This document shows, piece by piece, positions 1-6,588 of a DNA stretch of 17,265 nt. The stretch spans positions 26,767 to 44,031 of the forward strand of contig LWDN01000066.1 of assembly GCA_002083515.1 (NCBI GenBank), in the 5' to 3' direction. The position numbers were made by a program, and so were the translations under genes. This stretch comes from Proteobacteria bacterium HN_bin10. GTDB taxonomy: Bacteria > Pseudomonadota > Alphaproteobacteria > Caulobacterales > Aquidulcibacteraceae. Under the pieces are notes generated by a model. It worked only from the letters and a program-made list of their open reading frames with translations, ran no database searches and had not been told where the DNA came from. Numbering within the stretch: the stretch's first letter is position 1; every line of letters begins with the position of its first letter.

Positions 1-132
1 GGCGGGCGTTACCCGCCGCCGTATCCGCGTGGAGCCCGGACTTTCCTCCCCGCCAGTATTGCGGCTCCTCTCTCGAAGCGCGCTCAATGGCTGAGCCGCA
101 ATACAGGCGGGGCGGCCGTCCGGCCGACTGGC
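1..132 (-). ncRNA. rnpB: RNase P RNA (rnpB), 5' part, cut by window edge
   Basis: Catalytic RNA of ribonuclease P, which matures the 5' ends of tRNAs. Read on the minus strand, bases 48-31 give GAGGAAAGTCCGGGCTCC, the near-universal conserved region I of bacterial RNase P RNA. It is followed by a GGCGGGTAACGCCCGCC hairpin at 17-1, matching the GGTAACGCC element of type A RNAs. Before it, a 12-bp inverted repeat (56-67 with 93-104, GTATTGCGGCTC) forms a long P3-type stem. The 5' end near 132 is inferred by aligning GCCAGTCGGCCGGACGGCCGC with the start of E. coli M1 RNA, and is good to a few bases. The rest, including the specificity domain and 3' end, lies left of base 1. Confidence 0.93.
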
Positions 133-138
133 GAGCGC

Positions 139-167
139 AATGTAGACGCTGATCCTTTCCGTGAACA
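139..167 (-). promoter_or_regulatory. Putative rnpB promoter (-35/-10)
   Basis: On the minus strand there is TGTTCA (167-162), a 17-nt spacer, then TACATT (144-139). The inferred RNA start lies about 6-7 nt further on. The spacing fits a housekeeping sigma-70-type promoter and the position fits the rnpB 5' end. Both hexamers are imperfect, so the call rests mainly on position. Confidence 0.45.
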
Positions 168-180
168 GGCCGGTTCATGC

Positions 181-541
181 TCAAACGGCAGGCAGCGCGC
201 GCATCCGCACGCGCCCCGGCTCAATCACCGAAAAATGCCCTGCCCAGTCGCTTCGGGCGGTTACGAGCTGCGCGAGCGTTAAGCCTGCGGCCTCAGCGCG
301 CGGCATCGGAATCCGAAACAGAACGACGCCGCAAGCGGCCGGCAGACCCGCTTGAAACGCCCAGTTCGCCAAAATCCTTGTCGAACGTCAGCAGCACGCG
401 CTGCTCGCGCACCGCCCAAGCAAGCACCTCCGGATCGATCATGCCCGGCGCGCTCTGCCTGACCCACGCAACGTCAAATCCCGACTTTCGCAGCGCTTGG
501 ACGGCCTCCAGCGGCACGTTCTCATTGGCAAGAAACCGCAT
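181..541 (-). pseudogene. DUF5615 PIN-like toxin, frameshifted
   Basis: DUF5615 proteins are about 110-120-residue PIN-like putative nucleases, usually the toxin partner of a DUF433 antitoxin. The minus frame starting at ATG 541 begins MRFLANENVPLEA and reaches LLTFDKDFGEL, with the family's acidic residues E7/N8 and D54/D56. It then leaves the family pattern and stops at 293 (82 aa). The expected continuation, AFQAGLPAACGVVLFRIP through VIEPGRVRMRALPAV, is intact in another frame ending at TGA 183-181. Removing one base from the CCC run at 360-362 (GGG on the coding strand) joins the two into one full-length protein. The start lies 1 nt after the antitoxin stop, so the pair was an operon. 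The frameshift could be real inactivation or a sequencing/assembly error. Confidence 0.85.
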
Positions 542-542
542 G

Positions 543-767
543 TCAGTCCAGGACGTAGACACGCTCAGCACCGAGAACATCCCGGGCGTAGGCAAGGCAA
601 GCCGCGATGTCTTCTGTCGTCACGCCGGGATATTGGCGCTCGATTTCGGCTTGGGTCCATCCGTCCGCAAGCAGCCCGACTATGAAATCGACCGCCAGCC
701 GCGTTCCCCTGATGACCGGCTTGCCGGCGAGAATATTGGGGTCAACGATAATGCGGGGTTCCGCCAT
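543..767 (-). CDS. DUF433 family antitoxin
   Basis: A 74-residue protein starting MAEPRIIVDPNILAGKPVIRGTR, the typical DUF433 signature (I..dp.i.gGkPvirGTRi.v). It is followed by a short helical segment with DGWTQAEIERQYPGVTTEDIAACLAYA, which resembles a DNA-binding helix-turn-helix. The family neutralises adjacent DUF5615 toxins and probably represses its own promoter. The toxin frame begins 1 nt after this gene's stop and carries a frameshift, so the antitoxin may now be an orphan. No clear Shine-Dalgarno sequence precedes the ATG (upstream is TTAGTCTTTCCCC), so leaderless translation is possible. Length and composition are normal for the family. Confidence 0.88.
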   Translation of the reverse strand: MAEPRIIVDPNILAGKPVIRGTRLAVDFIVGLLADGWTQAEIERQYPGVTTEDIAACLAYARDVLGAERVYVLD

Positions 768-862
768 GGGGAAAGACTAACACAACAAGCACGTGCGCTG
801 CTACAGGGCGCCCATAGCCGCTTCCATGCGAGGCCGCGCTGGCTCGTCATCGGACGGACCGC

Positions 863-1426
863 CTATCGCGCTTCCGCAACACCCGCGTCCGCCAAGCGCT
901 GCCATGGAAACTTCTCCCCCGGATCGCGTTTGCGACCCGGGGCCACGTCGGAATGGCCGACGACGCGCGCAGCGTCGAGTTGCGGCCAGCGCGTGAAGAT
1001 GTCCTTCAGCAATGCGATCACCGCATCGATCTGCGTATCGGGAAAATCCGGCAAACCGAAATCGTGGCCGCCATTGACGATCTCGATGCCGATCGCGCGC
1101 GCATTGACGTCGCCCTCGCCTTCCCAGCTGGAGACGCCGGCGTGCCAAGCCCGCTCCGTTTCAGGCACCAGCGCATAGATCGCGCCCGCTTCATCGACGA
1201 CATAGTGCGCGCTGACGCGCGCCAGCGGCGTGTTCGGATCGATATCGGTGCGCTGCCAGGGTCCTGGGTACTTGCCGGCGATCGGCGCCGGATCGGTGAG
1301 GCGCGCAAGCGCGACCTCGGCGTTCTGCATGCCAGTATAGTGCAGCACCACAAGATCGATGGCGCGCGTGCGCGCGTCGAAATTGGGCGAGGGGCGCTGA
1401 ATGGTTTGAATCATCGAGGCCGGCAT
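863..1426 (-). CDS. N-acetylmuramoyl-L-alanine amidase, AmpD/Amidase_2 type
   Basis: A zinc amidase that cleaves the bond between N-acetylmuramic acid and L-alanine in peptidoglycan or its anhydro-muropeptide turnover products. The 187-residue protein has the whole Amidase_2 core: LHYTGM with zinc ligand H29, SAHYVV around residue 74, WHAG, IGIEIVNGG with E115, and GHSDVAPGRKRDPGEKFPW carrying ligands H158 and D168. No signal peptide or membrane segment is visible. That favours a cytoplasmic AmpD-like role in cell-wall recycling over an exported AmiD-like role, though AmpD/AmiD assignment by sequence alone is uncertain. It is the last gene of a minus-strand cluster, 24 bases after the small membrane-protein gene. 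M1 and M5 are both possible starts; neither has a strong ribosome site. Confidence 0.9.
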   Translation of the reverse strand: MPASMIQTIQRPSPNFDARTRAIDLVVLHYTGMQNAEVALARLTDPAPIAGKYPGPWQRTDIDPNTPLARVSAHYVVDEAGAIYALVPETERAWHAGVSSWEGEGDVNARAIGIEIVNGGHDFGLPDFPDTQIDAVIALLKDIFTRWPQLDAARVVGHSDVAPGRKRDPGEKFPWQRLADAGVAEAR

Positions 1427-1450
1427 CTTGCCGGCAAAGTCGGCTGGACG

Positions 1451-1717
1451 CTACTTGGGCCGCGCCGCGGTCTCGACGACCCAGCCCTGCGGCGTGCGGT
1501 GCGCGTCGAGCACTTCGGGGCCAGCCGCGCCCGTGCGCCGGCGCGGCCAGAGGCGCATGGCGAGCGCGGCGCCCGCGATCATCACGCCAACCACAAGCGC
1601 CGCCGCAAACGCAAACATCAGCGCCAGCGCCGCGCCGATCGCCAGCGCCAGGAAGCCGGCCGCGCGCGCGAAAGCGCCCAAAGCGGCGGAACCAAAGTCG
1701 GCGGCGTTAGCGGTCAT
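1451..1717 (-). CDS. Small alanine-rich membrane protein, unknown function
   Basis: From ATG 1717 the product is 88 residues (MTANAADFG...). A long hydrophobic stretch, GFLALAIGAALALMFAFAAALVVGVMIAGAALAMRL in two spans, is followed by the basic stop-transfer sequence WPRRR and a short soluble tail (GPEVLDAHRTPQGWVVETAARPK). This suggests a two-pass or hairpin inner-membrane protein. I do not recognise the family. AGGAG lies 12 nt before this start; an alternative ATG at 1741 adds 8 residues but has no ribosome site. It lies between the TerB/J-domain gene and the amidase, closely spaced and on the same strand, so co-transcription is likely. Confidence 0.6.
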   Translation of the reverse strand: MTANAADFGSAALGAFARAAGFLALAIGAALALMFAFAAALVVGVMIAGAALAMRLWPRRRTGAAGPEVLDAHRTPQGWVVETAARPK

Positions 1718-1789
1718 TGGCGAACTGCTCTCCTGTCGCATCAATATGGAGCGGAAGGCTCGCCGATCAATGCGGCGCCCGTTTGACGC

Positions 1790-2482
1790 TCATTTCGCGC
1801 CAACGCTGAGTTCTTCGCGTATCTTGGCGTAAGCGGCGTTGATGGCCGCGGTCTTGTCGCGGGCGATTTCCACAAATTCAGGCGGCGCGCCGCGCTGGAG
1901 CATGCGGTCAGGGTGATTTTCGGCCGCCATGCGCCGCCACGCTAGACGAACCTCCTCCATGGTCGCGCCCGGCAACAACCCCAGCACGGCGTAAGGATCG
2001 CCCGCCTCCGGACCCAAATTGGTCGCCTTGATGCGGCGGAACTCCATGTCGCTGAAGCCGAAATGGCTGGCGACTTCGGCAAGGTAGTCGATCTCGGCTT
2101 GGGTTACTCCGCCGTCGGCGCCGGCGATGTGGAAGAGCCCGTCGAGCACATCCTCAAGCAGGCAGGGCCGCGCCCGGTACTTGCGGCCGATTTGGCGCGC
2201 GTAGGATTCAAATCCCAAAACCGTCTGCTGCGCCAGCATGAAGGCGCGGCGGAAATGTTCCTCTTCGCCTGGCGGCGGACGGAACACCTGCGCCGCAGCC
2301 GCCATCTCGACCTCGCTGGTGACGCCATCGGCCTTCGCCATTTTGGCGGCGAGGCCGATCACGGCGGCGGTGAAGCCGACATCGTTCGGGCGCGGGGCGC
2401 ACTCCTCGCCAAACTCGGGCGGTTCGGCCTCCGGATCGAAGGCGCGCGCCGCGAGTTCGACAATTCGGGACCAGACGGACAT
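1790..2482 (-). CDS. TerB-domain and J-domain protein (DjlA-like co-chaperone)
   Basis: A 230-residue protein. Residues about 33-152 form a TerB-like all-helical domain: two repeated helical units with AKMAKADGVTSEVEM and FHIAGADGGVTQAEIDYL, the acidic ADG-x-V-T pattern typical of TerB. Residues 162-228 form a C-terminal J-domain (DPYAVLGLLPGATMEEVRLAWRRMAAENHPDRM) with the diagnostic HPD tripeptide at 190-192. J-domains stimulate DnaK ATPase activity. The TerB plus J arrangement matches DjlA, but the N-terminal membrane anchor of E. coli DjlA is missing, so this is probably soluble. It is 48 nt from the channel gene upstream. A role in envelope or stress-related DnaK recruitment is inference. 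Confidence 0.88.
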   Translation of the reverse strand: MSVWSRIVELAARAFDPEAEPPEFGEECAPRPNDVGFTAAVIGLAAKMAKADGVTSEVEMAAAAQVFRPPPGEEEHFRRAFMLAQQTVLGFESYARQIGRKYRARPCLLEDVLDGLFHIAGADGGVTQAEIDYLAEVASHFGFSDMEFRRIKATNLGPEAGDPYAVLGLLPGATMEEVRLAWRRMAAENHPDRMLQRGAPPEFVEIARDKTAAINAAYAKIREELSVGAK

Positions 2483-2530
2483 GGGCGCATTCTTGCCGAT
2501 GCGATGCCGCCGCGCTACCCCGGTGCGACG

Positions 2531-3445
2531 TTAGCCGCTTGTCGGATTGCCGGCCCCGCGCAGCGCCGCGAGCTCCGTCCGCAGCGCCCGCACTTCTTCG
2601 AGAATACGCTGCTGCACGACAGCCGCGTCCTCTTGCGCGACTTGGATCTCTTCGACGTCCTCCTGAACGTCTTCCAGCTCTTCCTTGATCTCCTCCTGCG
2701 GCGCGGCCTGCACCGCCTCGACGATCACGCCGATGAAGAGATTGAGCACCGCGAACGCCGCGATGATGGTGAAGCCGATGACGTAGACCCACGCATAGGG
2801 ATTCTGGCTTTGCAGGCGCGCGATGGTGTCGCCCCAGCCGTCGAATTGCGACAGTGCAAAAAGCGAAAGCAAAGCTTGGCCGAGATCGCTGAAACCCGGA
2901 TCGCTATGGAACAAGGTCGTTCCCATCACAGCGCCGATGTAGAAAACCACCGCCAGGATCGCGAACGACGCCATGATCCCAGGCATCGCGCCGAACAAAG
3001 CTTCGACCACGCGCCGCATTTGCGGCACGGCGCTGACCAGCCGGAACACGCGCACCACGCGCAGCGTCCGCAACGCCGAGATCGCCGGGCTCACGGCGAT
3101 GTAGCTTAAGCCGACGACGAGCACGTCAAAAATGTTCCAGCCGCTGGAGAAATATTTGCGCGGACCCTGCGCCAGGAACTCGAGCACGAGTTCGCCGGTG
3201 AAGATGAAGAGGAAGTACATGTTCCACTGCTCGATCAGAGCGTGGTACTGATTGGTCTCGCCGTAATGCGCGTCGTAGCCGAGGATCGCCGCGTTGGCGA
3301 CGATGCAGAGCAAGATGAAGGTGTCCCATACCCAGTTGCGGGTGATCCACCTGAACAGCGGGATGCCGCCGCGCGATTTGGCTTTCGATTTTTTTGCTTT
3401 GCGCGCAGGCTCCGCGCCCGCAGCCGGCGCTCCGTTGTTCGCCAT
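2531..3445 (-). CDS. Voltage-gated cation channel (NaChBac/BacNav family)
   Basis: A 304-residue six-transmembrane ion transport domain protein of the single-domain, homotetrameric type. S1-S3 span about residues 38-118. S4 (SALRTLRVVRVFRLV) carries Arg at 126, 129, 132 and 135, exactly every third position, as a voltage sensor requires. S5 is near 150-178. The pore loop SLFALSQFDGWGDTIARL (194-211) has FDGWGD where Nav channels have LESW. S6 is near 218-243. The C-terminal tail (about 249-296, EEIKEELEDVQEDVEEI...) is an acidic coiled coil, as in bacterial Nav channels. The start at 3445 is preferred because GGGAGGGG lies 6 nt upstream; an in-frame ATG at 3484 would add 13 residues. The basic N-terminus (RKAKKSKAKSR) precedes S1. 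It is the first gene of a minus-strand cluster. Confidence 0.88.
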   Translation of the reverse strand: MANNGAPAAGAEPARKAKKSKAKSRGGIPLFRWITRNWVWDTFILLCIVANAAILGYDAHYGETNQYHALIEQWNMYFLFIFTGELVLEFLAQGPRKYFSSGWNIFDVLVVGLSYIAVSPAISALRTLRVVRVFRLVSAVPQMRRVVEALFGAMPGIMASFAILAVVFYIGAVMGTTLFHSDPGFSDLGQALLSLFALSQFDGWGDTIARLQSQNPYAWVYVIGFTIIAAFAVLNLFIGVIVEAVQAAPQEEIKEELEDVQEDVEEIQVAQEDAAVVQQRILEEVRALRTELAALRGAGNPTSG

Positions 3446-3543
3446 CCTTGTCCCCTCCCGCATCGGCGGTCCGCTCGACGTCAAGCGAAGCTAGCCCGCC
3501 TGGGCGGGGGATGTGAACGGGCGAAATTCCGTGAGTGGGCCGG

Positions 3544-4218
3544 TTAGCCGACGGGCGTGGCGCCTGCGCCGGTTTCGTGGCGCAGCGCCGCTTCCTGAAC
3601 CGCGCGCGCCCGCGCTGCTTCCGTCAGCATATTGAGGATGAAGCCCTGGACGCGATAGGTGCGCCCGCCCCAGTGGCGCCCCGGCACGTTCCAAACCCGG
3701 ATTTCCGACCAATCGCCGGCTTCCGACACATCCATGACCGGCACGTCGCGGGTAATCTCGCCGCCGTTCAGCCAATTGGCGTGATCGACGATGATGAGGC
3801 GCGACGACACCTCTTCCTTCACCACCGCGACGTGGCCGCGCGCGCCGGTCTGATAGCCATGCAGCACCATGACGGCGCCTTCGCTGGGCGCCTGAGCGGT
3901 TTCGTAGCGCCCAGCGGCTTGACGCCACCACGTGTTAGCGTTGCCGTAGATTTCAACGCCGGATTCGCGGCGGGCAAACGGCACGCACTGCAAGCGGGCG
4001 CGGCCATTGGTGACGCGCGCAATCGGCTCGTACGCCAAATCCGGAGCGCGTTCGAAAGCGCTCGGCGCCATCGTCGCGTGTTCAGACGGGCCCTCGGTGA
4101 CGGTTGGGTCGATCGCGAGATCGAGCGACAACGGCGTCAGCGCATCGGCGTCAGACGGAAGACCGGCGAAGCCGGCAGCCGTCGCAGCCGCGAGGAGAAG
4201 CGCGCGGGAATCAAACAT
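3544..4218 (-). CDS. Exported CHAP-domain protein (copy 1)
   Basis: From ATG 4218 the product is 224 residues. A signal-peptide-like start (MFDSRALLLAAATAAGFAGLPSDADA) leads to a CHAP (NlpC/P60-superfamily cysteine amidohydrolase/peptidase) domain at about 74-195. The catalytic signature is visible as LQCVPFAR with Cys78, GHVAVV with His129, and DHANW (145-149) as the likely third polar residue. CHAP enzymes cut peptidoglycan peptide or amide bonds in the periplasm. A closely similar lipoprotein paralogue lies just upstream at 4435-4998, sharing WWRQAAGRY, DHANWLNGGEI and HWGGR. The frame stays open to 4302, but the extra residues do not resemble a signal sequence. The C-terminal tail after 195 is Ala-rich and absent from the paralogue. 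Confidence 0.85.
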   Translation of the reverse strand: MFDSRALLLAAATAAGFAGLPSDADALTPLSLDLAIDPTVTEGPSEHATMAPSAFERAPDLAYEPIARVTNGRARLQCVPFARRESGVEIYGNANTWWRQAAGRYETAQAPSEGAVMVLHGYQTGARGHVAVVKEEVSSRLIIVDHANWLNGGEITRDVPVMDVSEAGDWSEIRVWNVPGRHWGGRTYRVQGFILNMLTEAARARAVQEAALRHETGAGATPVG

Positions 4219-4337
4219 GCCCTGATCGAGCCCAGGCGGGCTTTTGCCCCAAACTGGGACATAGAAACGCCCAGGCGGAGTTAAGAAAAACCTAAACCCC
4301 AAGCTGAACTTCCAGAAAGGTGAGGTTGTCTATGGTA

Positions 4338-4366
4338 AACAACATCTGCGAAAACTAGATGTTGTT
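4338..4366. repeat. AT-rich 10-bp perfect inverted repeat between the CHAP genes
   Basis: AACAACATCT (4338-4347) and AGATGTTGTT (4357-4366) are exact inverted copies around a 9-nt loop. The site is 69 nt past the stop of the lipoprotein CHAP gene and 120 nt before the start of the other CHAP gene, in a locally A/T-rich stretch unlike its surroundings. It could be a weak transcription terminator for the upstream gene (no clear T run follows) or an operator for the downstream one. Confidence 0.55.
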
Positions 4367-4434
4367 CCAGATCAGCGGTAATAGAGGTTAACGCCAAACC
4401 GATCTGTTCTGGGCGCTAGACTTGCGAACCGCCG

Positions 4435-4998
4435 TTAACTCATTGCGGCTTGCAGCTGGAACGGGTGAATGAACCCTTCCGCCTGGTAGACCCGCCCGCC
4501 CCAATGGCCGCCGGGAATATGCCAGACCCGCACCTCGCTCCAATCGTTGTTCGGCGAGACATCGAGCACCGGCACGCCGCGGCTGATCTCGCCGCCATTC
4601 AGCCAGTTGGCGTGATCGACGCGAATGAGACGGCTCGAATCGATGTGGGTAACCACGGCGACATGGCCGCGGCCCGGATTGTTGTAGCCGTTAAGCACAA
4701 ACACCGAGCCATAAGCGGGCGAATTCGAGCGCGGGTAACGCCCCGCCGCTTGCCGCCACCAGGAGTTCGCATCACCGAAAATCTGCACGCCTGAGGCCTG
4801 CCGTGCGAACGGCACGCATTGGAGGTTGGCCCCGTAATCGACGACGCGCGCGTCGTCGCCGTCGAAGTCCCGCTCCACGGCGCTAGGCCGCCCGCCGGCC
4901 ATGATCGGCGCGGGCGTCGAGGCGCAGGCGGCCAAAGCCGCCCCCGCCAGCCCAAGACATAGCGCCCTGGCCGGACCGATGTTTGCGAATCCAGACAT
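4435..4998 (-). CDS. CHAP-domain lipoprotein (copy 2)
   Basis: From ATG 4998 the product is 187 residues. It has a lipoprotein signal peptide (MSGFANIGPARALCLGLAGAALAAC) with lipobox LAAC and acylated Cys25. The CHAP domain follows with LQCVPFAR (Cys61), RGHVAVV (His112) and DHANW (128-132), so the catalytic set appears intact. It is highly similar to the gene at 3544-4218 across the whole domain, indicating a tandem duplication. Its lipobox contrasts with the Sec-type leader of the copy, suggesting one enzyme is membrane-tethered and the other is free in the periplasm or secreted. The frame remains open upstream to 5568, but that stretch lacks a signal and is the antisense of the GNAT gene, so I reject the longer start. 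Confidence 0.87.
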   Translation of the reverse strand: MSGFANIGPARALCLGLAGAALAACASTPAPIMAGGRPSAVERDFDGDDARVVDYGANLQCVPFARQASGVQIFGDANSWWRQAAGRYPRSNSPAYGSVFVLNGYNNPGRGHVAVVTHIDSSRLIRVDHANWLNGGEISRGVPVLDVSPNNDWSEVRVWHIPGGHWGGRVYQAEGFIHPFQLQAAMS

Positions 4999-5060
4999 TC
5001 CGCAGTCGATACTAATCGAAGCCGGTTGGCGTCCGGTGAACGACACACGACGCCGCAGGT

Positions 5061-5074
5061 GGTATTTTAATACC
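5061..5074. promoter_or_regulatory. AT-rich palindrome in divergent intergenic region
   Basis: GGTATT-TT-AATACC lies in the 123-bp gap between the divergently transcribed CHAP lipoprotein (start 4998) and GNAT gene (start 5122). It is much richer in A/T than its surroundings and sits centrally, as an operator or promoter core would. No convincing -35/-10 pair could be assigned on either strand, so function is inferred from symmetry and position only. Confidence 0.35.
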
Positions 5075-5121
5075 TCCAGCCCTTGACCGGCCCGGGCAAA
5101 CCGCGCCACCCGGGATGAATC

Positions 5122-5679
5122 GTGGCTGCCAAACACCCCCGACTCATCGCTCGCCCCTGCTTCCAGCAGGACCTGCAATTCGTGCAGCTGATCTACGCCC
5201 ATCACGTGCTCACCGGCACGGGCACGTTCGAGATCGAGCCGCCCTCGCTCGATGAGATGACCGCGCGCTGGAGCAAGGTGGTGGGGCGCGGCTGGCCGTT
5301 CATGGTGGCTTCGCCGCCCGAGGATGTGAGCCGGGTCTTGGCTTTCGCCTACGCGGCTCAGTACCGCGAGCGCGCCGCCTACGAAAAAACCTTCGAGGTC
5401 TCGGTCTACGCGGCGCCGACCAGCCTTCGCCGCGGCGCCGGCTCCGTGGCTTTGGCGGAAGTGCTGGTCGGTCTCCGCGCCGATGGCGTCCGCGAAGCGC
5501 TCGCCTTCATCGGCGACAGCGCCAACGCTGCGTCGATCGGCCTGCACAAAAAACTTGGCTTTCGGCACGTCGGAACACTCACCGAGGTCGGCGAGAAGTT
5601 CGGACGGCTGTTAGATGTGATCGTGATGCAGCGCACGCTCGCACCGTCAGCAGCGCAGACAGAGCCAACAAACTCTTAG
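5122..5679 (+). CDS. GNAT N-acetyltransferase, phosphinothricin-acetyltransferase-like (PAT/MnaT)
   Basis: A 185-residue acetyl-CoA-dependent acetyltransferase. The N-terminus LIYAHHVLTGTGTFEIEPPSLDEMTARW matches the PAT/Bar/MnaT subgroup (iYn.yVl.t.atFe.eppslee). The acetyl-CoA-binding motif A region is FEVSVYAAPTSLRRGAGSVAL (91-111), although the usual R/Q-x-x-G-x-G/A reads RRGAGS. Motif B is NAASIGLHKKLGFRHVGTL (135-153). Known members acetylate phosphinothricin, methionine sulfoximine/sulfone or other small amino-group substrates; the substrate here is unknown. The start is GTG at 5122, as no in-frame ATG fits the family N-terminus. It is divergent from the CHAP lipoprotein gene. Confidence 0.88.
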   Translation: MAAKHPRLIARPCFQQDLQFVQLIYAHHVLTGTGTFEIEPPSLDEMTARWSKVVGRGWPFMVASPPEDVSRVLAFAYAAQYRERAAYEKTFEVSVYAAPTSLRRGAGSVALAEVLVGLRADGVREALAFIGDSANAASIGLHKKLGFRHVGTLTEVGEKFGRLLDVIVMQRTLAPSAAQTEPTNS

Positions 5680-5795
5680 CAATTTCGGTCTTCGCACCCG
5701 CAAACTGCCATGCATCTGCGTTGCGGCGGCGCAAAAACTTAGCACTTCGGTAACCTTACTTACGCGATCCTCATGCACATGGGAGGTAGATCGCG

Positions 5796-6476
5796 ATGCT
5801 CATTCGTAGGCTCGTGGTCGTTGGTTTGGTCGGGTTCGTAAGTTTGGCAGCAAACATCGCAACCGCCGAAGATGCGGTAGCGCCAAGTAATTTCGCAGTC
5901 GACGGAGTAGATCTCGTCGACCCCTCGCAAATCTTCTCAAATCGCTTCGAACTTGGAATCGGTGATGGTCAAGCATCGCGCTTCGCGAACCTTGGCCCGG
6001 CCGAACCAGGCGCGCGCGCCGGCAACACAAATCACGACTACGAGGTGCAATTGGCGACGCGAATGTCGGGTCTCGATGTGTCGATCGCTCAGCGCGGCGG
6101 CGTCGGATTCGACAGCCAGGGCGACGTTTCGCGCCAAAGCCGCGCTTCGGAACTGCGGCTGGGCCGCGGCCTACGCGGCATGGAGCGTGACAACGGCCCC
6201 TCGTCCGAGCCGGCTTGGTACTTCTTCGCCGCCTCCGAAGATGAGGCTCTGGTCTGGCGGCCGGGCGTGCGCAACGAGTTCGGCGGCTCCGGCTCGTCCT
6301 TTGCGCTCCAGGATCAGGTCGAAATCGGCGACCTGCAGATCGGCATCACCTACGAGCGGTATGGCGTGCAGGCGTCGCTGGCCTATGTCGAACGTGAGTT
6401 CAGCGTCACCAGCGGCAACCAGCACTTCAAACAAGACGAGGCTTTCGCCGGCCTAACCTTAACGATGCGTCGGTGA
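5796..6476 (+). CDS. Exported protein of unknown function, tandem paralogue 1
   Basis: A 226-residue protein with a Sec signal peptide (MLIRRLVVVGLVGFVSLAANIATA, cleavage after residue 24) and a good ribosome site (GGGAGG, 9 nt before ATG). The mature part has alternating short strands, many aromatic/glycine pairs and no further membrane helix, suggesting a beta-rich envelope protein. Its last 140 residues match the next gene: DVSIAQR, ASELRLGRGL, EDEALVW.PG.R.EFGG, FALQDQVEIGD, GVQASLAYVERE, QDEAFAGLTLTMRR. The strand-rich C-terminus could be a small barrel, but it ends in Arg-Arg, not the aromatic residue typical of outer-membrane barrels. I do not recognise the family. A hairpin follows the stop. 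Confidence 0.8.
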   Translation: MLIRRLVVVGLVGFVSLAANIATAEDAVAPSNFAVDGVDLVDPSQIFSNRFELGIGDGQASRFANLGPAEPGARAGNTNHDYEVQLATRMSGLDVSIAQRGGVGFDSQGDVSRQSRASELRLGRGLRGMERDNGPSSEPAWYFFAASEDEALVWRPGVRNEFGGSGSSFALQDQVEIGDLQIGITYERYGVQASLAYVEREFSVTSGNQHFKQDEAFAGLTLTMRR

Positions 6477-6481
6477 ACGTA

Positions 6482-6507
6482 CGGCGGCGAGGTTTTCCTC
6501 GCCGCCG
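6482..6507 (+). terminator. GC-rich stem-loop after paralogue 1
   Basis: CGGCGGCGAGG (6482-6492), loop TTTT, CCTCGCCGCCG (6497-6507): an 11-bp perfect stem 5 nt past the upstream stop codon. Only a short TT follows, so it may be an intrinsic terminator with a weak tail or an mRNA-stabilising hairpin that separates expression of the two paralogues. Confidence 0.6.
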
Positions 6508-6588
6508 CTTAACGCTGGGGCTTAACAGGCCGAGCTAAGTGTGGCAGCCAATATGCATTGCTGCTTCGGAAAGAGACACGAGGCTGTA

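Noticed and set aside
2063..3109. Plus-strand 348-codon open frame over the J-domain and channel genes
   Set aside because: The opposite strand encodes clear families with motifs (HPD, voltage-sensor Arg pattern); this frame has low-complexity Arg/His/Asp composition.
4999..5568. Upstream extension of the CHAP lipoprotein frame to 5568
   Set aside because: It would bury the lipobox, and it is the antisense of the GNAT gene.
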